From the NCBI RefSeq assembly GCF_037126465.1, contig NC_088210.1:13724011-13788010 (forward strand): a stretch of 64,000 bases of DNA, given 5' to 3'. Position 1 is the first letter of the stretch. Each line of letters begins with the position of its first letter. Below, in pieces: positions 1-15,433 of this stretch. The DNA comes from Ornithodoros turicata. Lineage: Eukaryota; Arthropoda; Arachnida; Ixodida; Argasidae. A program made the translations under genes and the position numbers. The notes beneath the pieces are model-generated. The model ran no database searches, was not told the DNA's origin, and saw nothing but the letters and a program-made list of their open reading frames with translations.

Positions 1-459
1 CCAATTTCTCCCCGAAAATTAGACTTAAAAATGGGGCCCAAGTTTTACCCCCCCGAATCTGAGAAAGGCATTTAACCCGCAAAAGTCACTCCCTAAGTAT
101 AAGTAAAGTTCGAGACAATTCTATCGAGAATCCTGTTGACTAATCTTTGCAAAACAGTTCATCATGGTCTCTGGGGCAGTGTCTACAGCACCGCCGGTAA
201 AAAAAGTGAACTGTACATGGCATCATGCGGGCATAATTCTGTTTTTTGCAACCAGATTGAAGACAGCCGAGCTCTGCCCATTGATCTAATGTCGCTTTGA
301 TAGAATGAAAATGGGCCGACAACCCACAATGAGACATTTTCTTCAACAAACAGTCGATTCTTTCAAAGCATTCCCTCTAGGCCACTCTTATGGCCCCTTC
401 ATCTTGGTTGAGACCCGGACGAATAATATGTCCACATTTTTTACCTTTTTGACCTTCAG
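1..459. other. Intron or upstream sequence, no exon seen
   Basis: I see no coding exon here. The stretch lies directly upstream of the first AP-2 mu exon in the window, so it is most likely the 3' part of an AP2M1 intron. The first 80 bases resemble the 'aatttctcccc...aaaacc' sequence of the MITE family found at 15.1, 19.6 and 35.5 kb, but are too short and degraded to bound. Confidence 0.5.
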
Positions 460-6341
<5,882 letters not shown>

Positions 6342-6864
6342 TTGGTGGAACCAACAGATGGGACCCTCCCAAAACCCTAGTGTTTTGTTTTCAGAACTAG
6401 AAGAAAAAAAAAAGACAGGACTTTTCTTTATCTTTTTCCTGAAGCCTGACACCGTTCTAGGACAGTAATTAAACTGAAAGAAAAGGTTTTGGTGGTTGGA
6501 AGGTCACAGGAATCTATTCATTCTGTTTGGTCATCAACTTAACCTACATGCTCTATCCTCAGCCTGGTCGAGAGACCCGCCTGTTCTTGCAGCGCTATCG
6601 CTTTTTTTTTTGTCCCTGGCATTTTGAAAATGGGGGAGTGAGAATTTTTGAATGACTATATCACTGATAAACTGCACAGAGAGGTTGTAAATGTGTGTTA
6701 GGCTGAGTGTTATTACTGTTGCTGCTATTGTATACTGCAATATCACGCATTGCCCATTTTTTTCTTTTTTTCCACTTTGGGGGCTCTTACTGGTGAAGTC
6801 AATGTAAGCATGCTGTTAGACCATTCCGCTGTAGACTTGTCAGCAGTGTTTTTGCTGTCTGTTC

Positions 6865-6870
6865 AATAAA
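6865..6870 (+). terminator. Polyadenylation signal of AP2M1
   Basis: Canonical AATAAA about 520 bases after the AP2M1 stop codon, on the same strand. It implies a 3' untranslated region of roughly 540 bases. Confidence 0.75.
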
Positions 6871-7493
6871 GTTAAAAATTATGGCTGTGTTGGAAACCAA
6901 TGCCAAGTAGTCTTCCTGCTGGCCACGGTAAATACGTGGACCCTCGTGTTTGGGGGGTTCAGGGCTGAATCTATTTATTTCAGGAACCGTAAAATTGAGG
7001 CATTACTGGTACTAGAACCCAAAGTGAAGCCAAAAATCTCCAAGATATAAAAGATGAACAGCTGCGGTGAATGCACGCGGTGCTTAGCATCCTACACCGC
7101 TTGTATGGGTCCGTCGGATCTGAAAACAGCCTCCTTTCACATCGCGCTTAAAGCTGGTCACCAGGTGGCACCACCGGCCCACATGCAGGTGGTGGCAGTG
7201 CTGCGGTGCTGCTCTCTAAGCAGGTTCCGTACTCCCAAGTATGGTTCACCATATCCCAAGATAGGTGGGACGAATGTTGTGGGTAGGGTTTTCGGGATCC
7301 ATACAATTCGGAGGACCGGAGCACGTGCTTCACACCGCGCACTCTACCACAAGTAATTTGATCAGCTCTTAGTTAAATCGATCTTTATCTCTTGACGGTA
7401 TCATCAAAGTTAACATCACGTTCTCAAAATGGCAAGTCCGCGTCTGCATTCGTCATCCCATCCAAAGAAGTAGTGGAACGACTCACTTTTGCA

Positions 7494-7758
7494 CAGTGGC
7501 GGATCCAGGGTGGGGGAATCCAATGTATAAACTGATGTTTGGGGTACAAACCTCAGTTTATACATTGGATTTCCCTCTCCCACCTCCCCCACTACGCGCT
7601 CCGACAAAGCAACCCCCACCCCCAAACCGAGAATCTGAATCCCTGAGATCGTGTGTGTTTTCGTGTTTTCTTTCCCCTGTCTCTGGGTTCCCTTCGTATT
7701 ATCATGTACCAGCTCGCCTGCGCCCTTGCACTTCTTCCGTTACTGGATCCGCCCCCTG
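7494..7758. mobile_element. Probable old hAT-like MITE with internal hairpin
   Basis: The ends CAGTGGCGGATCCAG and, inverted, CAGGGGGCGGATCCAG match the ends of the clean element at 9116-9286. Inside, about 7511-7577, is a hairpin whose arms contain AATCCAATGTATAAACTGA and its complement. I found no convincing target-site duplication, so the borders are less sure. Confidence 0.5.
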
Positions 7759-7762
7759 CTTT

Positions 7763-8090
7763 CAACCTCATCAACAGCTGCGGAACTCTATGCCGTATTT
7801 TTACTTCTTCAGCACATAGTTCGCTTTACCCCCACGGGATTTGGTCGTATTCACTGACTCAACATCTGCAGTGCAAGCAACTGAAAATTCTGGCATCCGA
7901 AGATCATCTGCACCGTTGGTTATGGGTGTGTTAATGCATATAGCCTCCTATATAGGAGGCTATATGGTTAAGGGCTTACAAACTTGTCTACGAAGCAGAG
8001 AACAGGCTGGTTCTCCAATGGGTTCCAGCCCATTGCGGTGTCGAAGGGAATGAACAGAGTGGACAGCGCCGCAGAAGCACCTCTCTCGTC
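7763..8090 (+). pseudogene. Degenerate RNase H fragment of a non-LTR retrotransposon
   Basis: Translation across shifting frames gives an RNase H-like series: TAAELYAVFLLLQH, then VFTDSTSAVQA with the catalytic-type Asp, then LVLQWVPAHCGVEGNE and VDSAAEA. These are the usual RNase H blocks of I/Jockey-type non-LTR elements. At least two frameshifts separate them and no reverse transcriptase is visible nearby, so this is a dead remnant. The MITE at 7494-7758 abuts it. Confidence 0.7.
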
Positions 8091-8360
8091 TCGGAGACGG
8101 ACGCGTATAGACTATAGACCTCTACCCGAGAACCGTCATCATGACGTTGGTAGACAGACTGAAACCGAAACAAATCTGAAGTGGAGGGCTGGGTTCCACG
8201 AATGGGCACTTGTTCGCTGCCTCGATCCTGTGGAAAGAAAAGTAGAACCGAAGGTCGCGTCCCTTTCAGGGACCATCGTAATCCCCTCAAGACCGTGGCT
8301 TTCGGGCGGGACCTTGTTCGACCCTAACTTCGAGCGTAGTTCAACTCTATTACATGGCGC
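8060..8360. repeat. Dispersed repeat, copy 1 (relative at 58490-58995)
   Basis: The sequence from 'catcatgacgttggtagac' through 'accgaaggtcgcgtcc' and 'ccccctcaag'-like text to 'cgagcgtagttcaactcta' is repeated with about 80-90% similarity at 58.5-58.99 kb. The same terminal motif (TAATAGACCTCT..., reverse orientation) is also seen near 39640-39720 and 27515-27585. It is a non-coding interspersed family. Confidence 0.7.
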
Positions 8361-8696
8361 CATGGAGGACAGGCGCGAAATGCGAAGGCATACCATCATG
8401 AGCTGAAAGCTGAACTGCCGACAGTGCTTCGTCGTCTCTTTCCGTTGATCTCTGTAGCTTTTACTAGAGCTTTTTAGCTGCTTGTACCTAGAGTCACTAA
8501 ATAAGCTTATTTGACTTTTAGCCTTTGCGAAGCGATGCGGCGATGCCAGCCTGGCAACATTGTCTTTTTGTTTATATTCGGTGGTGGTTTCGGTATCCGG
8601 TGTGATTTCCTTCGTTTCCTTTACGATAGGCACAGGTTGCAGGTTATCAGCAGGTTATGCATGATTTGATAGCGTTCATTGCACAAACAGGACCGA

Positions 8697-11004
8697 ATGG
8701 GCGAGGCGCTAGTTTTGAACAGGATTGCCGGTAAGTTGTCTCTGACAACTCGACTGTCTAGAATCATTTTATCGGGCATAGTGTGGAGGGTACGATTAGG
8801 AACGACGTTCTCGTTTTGAACACTTTGGAGGACTTAGTGCAGATTCTATCGTCCACAGGAAGTTTTGAGCTTGCAAAACAGGTATCGACCAGAGCATACC
8901 GTTTCTCTCTAAATAGCATGGGCGTACCGAGAGAGAGAGAGACCCCCCCGGTGGAAGCACCTTGCCCCCCCCCCCTTGGAAAAAATCCTGGGAACGCACG
9001 TGCTAAATAGTGTACTATTATGATAATAATAATAATAATTCGGGGGTTTACGTCGCGTTTACAACTGCGATGTAATTATTGTGGGTTTGTAACTGTAATT
9101 ATCATGGGTTTGTAGCAGGGGCGGATCCAGGTGGGGGGGGGGGGGGGGGGCAAGACATACCTCTACCCCCCCTCATTCCGGCAGAATCACGGCGAATTTT
9201 CCTGCTACATGGCGACCCCCCCCCGTCTTCTCTCTTTTTTTTAGTGCCCCCCCCTCCCCCCTAGGATCTTCCTGGATCCGCCCCTGGTTTGTAGTTAATT
9301 CTGAAACGTTCATCATTGCTTGGAATAGACAAAAAGTTTTTTCCCTATCTCACTCGTACCAATATATATAGTCTTCTGCCGTGCAGCTTATACCTGACCG
9401 CATATTGTTTATCTTATTTCTGACTTTTAGGTAAAACCTGTCTAATCCCATGGCTCCAGGAATTGGGACTGATCAGACGCGAGAGGCAGTGCGGCGTCTG
9501 CGGGGGCAGCACGCATCTCAAGCGCAGGAATGGTTCTCCCTATACCTGGGTATGTCGTAACCGCGGCCATTACTGGTCCGAAAGGCTCACGTCCGGCACC
9601 ATCTTCCACTGTTCTCAACTGACGCTTGGCCGCGCCTTGACAGTCGCGTACCTGTTTGCGCACGGCATCACAAACGTGAACGTGTTAGCTTTCGAGTCGT
9701 CAAGGCAGGGAAAGCTGACACCAAGTCGCACAGTCTCCAGGTGGCTCTCGCTTCTGCGTCGGGGCATATCACTGTTCGCGGCGAAACGGCTGAGCAGAAA
9801 AATCGGTGGAAGCGGGAAAGTCGTCGACGTCGACGAGGCATTCCTGGGGTGGACGAACCGTCGGATGGTTGTCGGGATGATGGAACGCGAGGTCGGACCG
9901 GATGGGAGACCCCGCGCCGGAAGGCTACGACTCGTACCCATCCCCAAGAGCAAGTGCCACAGAACAGAAATGGTTCGGGTCGTCCGACGACACGTTCTGC
10001 ACGGGACGACCGTCGTCACTGGCGGCCGGGCGGCTTACGCGAGGCTGTCCACGCTGGGGGAGGATCCGCTCTTGTGGAGGTTGAAGGGCAGGGAGCCTTA
10101 CTACCGACACCAGGTGGTTACCCATAGGCTCGGCAGCGTTGCACGAAAGAATGCCAAGATCCACGTGCAAGTTTGTGGACCTGTATGGAAGTGTATCAAA
10201 CAACCCTTAAGTGGTGGCGGAAACCGAAGGGGCCGACTCAGGCAGTACTTGTACGAGCAGATCTGGAGGAGGAACGTCAGGAGGCACGGTCTGGATCCTT
10301 TTGACGAGATCGTCGGCTTGCTAGCCGAAGCCGGTGGCAAAGTCTTCGAGAGGCCGAGAGTGCGAGGCCGTGGACGTGTACCTTCTTCCCGGCCGGAGAG
10401 GAACGACCAAACGTGCCCCGCGACACCAGGAAGGCATCGAGCGCAGGAACGTGTCCAAGGGAAGAAACGGGCTGCATCACTAAACGATTGTAAAGCTGGA
10501 CGACCAAAAGTCTCAAGAATGGGTCCAGCACAGCAACTCCCGGTTTGTACAGTGCCACTTAGTGGTAAACATAATGGTCCAGCAGCAACACCTGTGTCAA
10601 GAATAGGTCCAGAACAGAAACTACCAGTTTGTACAATGCCACTTAGTGGTAAACAAAATGAAAGTCCAGCAGCAACGCCTGTGTCAAGGATAGGTCCAGA
10701 ACAGAAACTACCAGTTTGTGCAGTACCGTTTAGAGGTAGACAGAATGAAGGTCCAGCAGCGGCAGCTGTTGATGCCACTCCTCCTAAGGTGGTGGTGTCA
10801 GCGGAGCTTCCGTCGATTGTGCAACACTTCGGTTTTGTGCCATGCGTGCAGCCGTCTTGTGTAGGGCAGTCTCAAGTGCTACGAGGCGTTCAGCTGCAGA
10901 GTCCACGGGTACACCCACAGGTTTCTGGGTTTCTCACATGGCAGCCACAGGTGTTGACCACACAGCAACCCTTCGTGATACCACCCACGTCACAAGTGCT
11001 TTAG
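8697..11004 (+). CDS. Merlin/IS1016-type transposase-derived protein, catalytic site degenerate, repeat tail
   Basis: Exons 8697-8730 and 9431-11004 join at GT-AG to give about 535 residues. I chose the ATG at 8697 because this exon, and not the in-frame TTG at 9463, supplies a Met and the right phase. Domains: helical start, Cys-x-x-Cys (residues 32-35, QCGVC) as remains of the zinc ribbon, then the DDE_Tnp_IS1595-like core. The first acid is present (VDVDE, about 144-146). The second Asp, expected where TGGRAAY stands (about 209), is Gly. The Glu normally before W..lK is replaced (VCGPVWKCIK, about 261). Residues 372-457 are three repeats of 28-29 residues (VSRIGPEQKLPVC...). The frame is open throughout despite the lost active site, which suggests a host-retained gene; a recently dead element is the alternative. 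The family call is from memory of motif order. Confidence 0.7.
9116..9286. mobile_element. hAT-type MITE, 171 bp, with 8-bp target-site duplication
   Basis: Perfect 16-bp terminal inverted repeats, CAGGGGCGGATCCAGG, flanked on both sides by GTTTGTAG (9108-9115 and 9287-9294). An 8-bp duplication is the mark of hAT transposition. The inside is poly-G/poly-C with no coding. It lies in the intron of the Merlin-derived gene. The intact ends and exact duplication indicate a recent insertion. Confidence 0.92.
10510..10768 (+). repeat. Coding tandem repeat, about 87 bp x 3
   Basis: Three direct repeats inside the Merlin-derived gene encode VSRxGPxQxLPVC followed by PLSGK and PAATP. Each ends with a conserved Cys and a Gly-Lys. 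Similarity between copies is high at DNA level, so the expansion is more recent than the transposase core. Confidence 0.9.
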
Positions 11005-11221
11005 ACAAGTTCCTTCCATTGTCTTGCCTCATCCCTATTGACTAGTCTGTGGGTGTGTATTTAGTGCAGTTTCATGTGCCATTTATCCATGTCGTTGTAC
11101 AGTAGACTACTTGTGCCATATGGACAGCAGTGTAATGACTGCTTTCCCTCGTCTCCTATGTAGATCAGACACAATCTCGATGCCAGCTTGTTAAGCAGTC
11201 CGTCGGATTTGCAGTTTTATA

Positions 11222-11227
11222 AATAAA
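11222..11227 (+). terminator. Polyadenylation signal after Merlin-derived gene
   Basis: AATAAA on the plus strand, 218 bases after the stop at 11004. It supports the reading of this locus as an expressed gene. Confidence 0.55.
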
Positions 11228-11378
11228 GAGTATGACAGTGTAAACGTGTGTGTCTAATAGGACTTGTGGCACGTGACAGTGAAATTGATGGTCTGTGCCT
11301 CGAGCATCAACAAGTATGTTTTACGTGATGCAGCAATGTAATAACAGAATGCAACACAGTGCAATCCTTTTTTTTAAG

Positions 11379-11673
11379 AACCCGAATAGAACCCAAGTCT
11401 CGTTTGAATGAAGTGGAGTTCAGACTAAAGGGAGTTGCTCCGAATGAGGACATCATGCACCTGAAGAGCATACTGGCCCCGAGTTTTGAACTGAAAAATT
11501 TTACCCTTGTCAATTTGCGTTTGGACAAAGGTTCAGATTTTGTTCCAGTACAACATGTGTACAGGTTTAAACCGGTTTGTGAAGAAACTAGAAGCCATAA
11601 CAGCCGAAACAACAAGCCAGCCCGCTTGCTAGCTCTCAATCCTCCTCGTATTAAAAGGCAGTTCGTTGCATAA
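11379..11673 (+). CDS. Possible exon, unrecognised protein
   Basis: An open stretch of about 97 codons begins right after a pyrimidine run ending in AAG (11378) and reads RTRIEPKSRLNEVEF to IKRQFVA-stop. Composition is protein-like, ends in a basic PPRIKRQ tail, and I recognise no domain. It lies 670 bases after the Merlin-derived gene on the same strand and could be an alternative last exon, part of another gene, or chance. The opposite strand is also open here, which weakens the case. Confidence 0.25.
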
Positions 11674-11804
11674 AATATGCGCGATGCAAAAAGAAGACCC
11701 CTCTGGTGTAGCAACACATTCAATATGATGATAACCTTTATTTATTCAACTCTTTATTTGTAGTTTTGGGGAAGAATATAAAGCGTATTCATCTACGCCA
11801 CATG

Positions 11805-11965
11805 GCATGCGCGTAAGCTCCTCCCACTGGTGGTCCCTTTTCGTGGTAGCAGCATTGAAAGATGACAAACTGCGCCATTCAACGCAGCAACCATAGTTTT
11901 CGTAAAAGAAAACTTGGGAGCGACAATGACGGAAGTGTCTTCGGGATAAAAGAAGCGACCGGATT
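11805..11965. repeat. Dispersed repeat, copy 1 (relative at 43370-43540)
   Basis: Both places carry 'gtaagctcc.cccactggtggtc', 'caaccatag.tttcgtaa.agaaaa' and 'cgacaatgacggaagtgtct' in the same order and orientation, over about 165 bases. Non-coding, source unknown. Confidence 0.7.
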
Positions 11966-12159
11966 TCAAAACACCATTCTAGGCTTCGTTTTTTTGAGCA
12001 AACTCTAGACGAGCTCGGCACCTGTGCCAAAAAAGTAACCACCACCGCGGTGTCCAAGCACGTTCGTTTGATGTCGTGTGAATGCACCCTATAATGTAAT
12101 GCATGTGACAAAAAATGATGACCTACAGTTGCATCAGAAGTTTGGGGCAGTGCCCATAA

Positions 12160-12765
12160 AACCATAGATTGAGAAGTTACACTTCAAAAGGAACTCGTTA
12201 CGAGTTAAGCTACCGTGTGAAAAATGCAACTAAGTTAATAACGAAGTTCTTCAGCCTGAAATGTAACTTGCAGTTACTGAGTTACAAAGAACGAGTTACT
12301 TCCAAGTTACTTCGGACACAAAATAGCACTACACAGATGCAGCGTGCGTGAGCAGTTGAATTAGACCTGGAGTTGCCTGCGAAGGAGTTCAACACGCTTA
12401 GATTGTTTTCGTTTATGTCCAACAATTCGAACGCTTTGCATCTTACTCCCTGTGGGCGCACAATGGTTCAGCTTCATTTTAATGGCAGCGGTTCTTACTT
12501 CCTGAATAAAATACTGTCATTGATTGAATATCATGTTTTATGGCAAAAAATCCCATGAAGGAACCGGAGAGAAAGCAAGACAACATGTAGACGTGAGTGA
12601 AAAGCGAATTAAAAGTAACTTGGAACTTAAGTTACTTTGGCAAAGTTATCTGAAAAAGGAACGAGTTCCTCTCAAAGTTACCACCGCGCAAAAGTAACGA
12701 GTTAAGTTACAAGTTGCCAAAAAAAGGAACTTAGTTACAGGAACGAGTTACCTCGAACTCTGCAT
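12160..12765. mobile_element. Degraded GTTAC-rich element
   Basis: The stretch is filled with variants of GAACTCGTTACGAGTTAA and AAGTTACTT in both orientations, dense at its two ends, as in a non-autonomous element with long internal and terminal repeats. No coding region. Borders are approximate and no target duplication was found. Confidence 0.5.
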
Positions 12766-12999
12766 AAAACATAAGCTTGTTACGTCGACTTGTTGTAGAT
12801 TTCCAGTATTTCATTAATGGGACCATGAATGATTTTCGGGTGTTCTAGGGGTACTCTGCCGGAAACAGTTCTCATGATCCCTCACTATCAAACGCCCCAT
12901 CGACGTTCAACCGTATTCAGTGCACCAGGGGCACACTTTTACCACACAAAAATTGTGAGGGCGTGACTGCCAGATACGCCCCTTCGAAGCGGGCTTACG

Positions 13000-13817
13000 G
13001 TGAAGTGGGGCAAGATGGGACATATTTTGCTCGACACCGCCTGTTTCAGAGACGTGTAGCTCCATGTGCTTGGAACTTTACTCATAGGTGGCTCTGCATG
13101 TCCGTTTTATTGCACGTGAGAATTGTCCGGATTGGTTTACGCATTGCAGATTTAAAAAAAATCTGCTTGTGCTGCCTGGAATGTAAAGACCCGCCAAAAA
13201 GGCACAATTTTCCGCAGTTCTTTTTCTTGTAATCTACGCAGCAATGTTTCGCAGGCTTGTCTTGTCAATGTAAGTCCGCATTCTATTTCTTTATTCATTC
13301 ATCTAGGTATACGCGAAATATGGGCACTCTACGTTGTCCAGCGTTGAACAGAAAAATTTATGGATCCGGTGACATGTGCGGGGCGAGACACGACAATTTA
13401 ATGTAATCTGAATTTAATGAAATTTAAATTAAATGTAATTTAGATATGGATAAGTCAACTATTAGATGCCTCGATGCTTGTTCCTCAGAGATTTGTTTTT
13501 TTTCCATATTACCTAGGAGATTCAAGCAAGTTTCCCTGTTTCCTAGGTTATTTTCGGCAAAGTGCACGCACAAGCAACAGATCAGACGGACGTGACTGTC
13601 TCATCCTGCCCCGATGGTTGAGGCAAGATGAGGCAATCTCTATTTTTGAGTTTCTTATTCTGTTTATTTTAGACCGGCTACGTCCATTCTGCATGTACAG
13701 GTCACAAGCTCTAGACCCCCCACTGAGTATGTGCTTACAGCTAGTTTTTTTTAAAAACACGAAAAATAAAAATTTCACATTCAATTGCAAATTTCTGTCT
13801 CATCTTGCCCCACCATA
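13000..13817. mobile_element. Inverted-repeat element with GTGGGGCAAGATG ends
   Basis: The left end has GTGGGGCAAGATGGGAC and the right end, inverted, GTGGGGCAAGATGAGAC. A further copy of the end motif occurs near 13600-13635. About 818 bp, no transposase frame. Borders are judged only from the repeats. Confidence 0.6.
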
Positions 13818-14428
13818 CCCTACATCAATAACATCCAGTCCTCTCAATCAGTTGTGGACGACCGGGTGATTCCTCGTCAAATTAAAACATATTTCATGGT
13901 GAAGCTTACAAGGTTGCTCGCAAATTTTGTGACTTGCTTGGAAAAGTCTGTCCGCTAGTTGGCAACATCCCCCGTGTACGATGTCATGACCAGTTCGCCT
14001 AGCAGGCGGGTCGTAGCAGCCGCCGTTCACAGTCATTGTTCATATCGAATGTTTTCGCTATTTGAACAATTTTCAACTTCATATTTTACAGGGTGAATGC
14101 TTTGGTACAGAGGAGCAAATTGAAAATGACCGTAGGCTTGTCAAATATCCTTTCACAGTCCCTTTAAGGATGTGCAGGGCAAACCAGCCACTCCTTTTAA
14201 ATGAGTCCTGCTTAAGCTAGCAGAGCACGGTATCAAGCAATGTTAGTTTGCACAACTGAGAGACTCCATATATTACTCCATGAAATCTTTTATTCTGCAA
14301 TGCTTTGTTCGTTTTTGCAAATGTCAAGTGCCTGTTCCGGTGCGGAACAACCTTGCACTGAAACTAGCATTGTTTCTCCATTGTATGAAAAAGGAAAAAG
14401 AAAAACAAAGTTCCGAACCTAAGTATAC

Positions 14429-14894
14429 GTGACTCTCTGAAGATAAGGGAATGTCCTGTTCACATATGTACAAGCCTTGACTGACAACACCAAGCGATGG
14501 ACTTGAGGTCAATGCAGAGACCCGGCCCTGAACTTCTTGGTAGTCACAATTCCTCAACACTACTGAAACAGAAAACTGCATTTTACAGTCTGGCTCTTCC
14601 TCTACCTGAAAATTGCAATGAAACACACAGTTAATTTTAAAGCAGAAAAAAAAAACAAGAACAAATCGGAACAAAGCGAAAAATACTACGTAAAGTGGGG
14701 ACTATGGATACAGAAGAAAGCACCTTAGAGTGACAGTCCATGCTCACTCCAAAAGCAAAACAAACAGTGCCACCTGCTTCCCTGATACAGAACTGAATTT
14801 TATAGCCAGTGCTTTCACGGCACACAATGTCACTATCAGCAACTTCTGGTTTTTTGTTCCACTGAGCAATCAAGGCACTGATTTGAGACGAGAC
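14429..14894 (-). CDS. Two exons of an unrecognised protein (partial)
   Basis: Exon 14724-14894 starts after ATCAGCAG and ends at AAG|GTGCTT. Exon 14429-14605 starts after TTTTCAG and probably ends at CAC|GTATAC. Both are phase 0 and give about 116 residues in one frame: VSSQISALIAQW..., a middle with CRESTGYKIQFC and VCFAFGVSMDCHSK, then CKMQFSVSVVLRNC and LYICEQDIPL. The alternating strand-like pattern with several Cys suggests a beta-sandwich, perhaps MATH-like, but I do not recognise the family. Both splice sites and frame agreement make chance unlikely. Other exons were not found; they may lie further upstream on the minus strand. Confidence 0.5.
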
Positions 14895-15079
14895 CTGCTG
14901 ATTACATTCTATCACATTTCAAAACAGTCCTCGATCATCATATCTCAGTCGTGACTCACACTTACAGTGCTGTGAAACCTAAACCAGATATGAACGTGCC
15001 GTTGGCTTTTCTCCTTTATCTCAAGAACTACGACGCTCTGTTAGATCACATTTTGAATATGACACAATAACTTATAGTT

Positions 15080-15423
15080 AGAGCCTGAGGTTTTTTGGGA
15101 AATATTGTTTTCCCAATTCGGGGGGTAAAAATCGGGGAAATCAACATATGATCTAAATTCATGCGAATTCGGGTAGGAAAAACTTCCCGTATGTTAAATT
15201 TGTGGAGAAATCGGACACTATTACCCAAACAAACTGTACTGGTTTGGTACAAACGGTGGTGTAATTGTGTCTGCTGCCAAGCAAGCTAGTGTGCATGCCT
15301 AGAGACGTTTCAGTGAGGGCAATTTGCCGGGTAAAAATCATGGTTTCACCCTAAAGAGGCGACCTTCAATCCGGGGTGCAAATTTGGGGAAGAAACTGGT
15401 TACACCCTAAAACTTCAGGCTCT
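15080..15423. mobile_element. MITE family M1, copy 1, 10-bp target duplication
   Basis: Ends AGAGCCTGAGGTTTT and, inverted, AGAGCCTGAAGTTTT. The insertion is flanked by ACTTATAGTT on both sides (15070-15079 and 15424-15433). The inside holds 'aattcgggggg taaaaatcgggg'-type sequence shared with copies at 19554 and 35471. A 10-bp duplication fits Mutator-like elements best. Confidence 0.85.
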
Positions 15424-15433
15424 ACTTATAGTT

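Noticed and set aside
10101..10778. Long minus-strand open frame over the Merlin-derived gene (225 codons)
   Set aside because: Antisense shadow of a GC-rich coding repeat; it repeats with the sense repeats and has no motif of its own.
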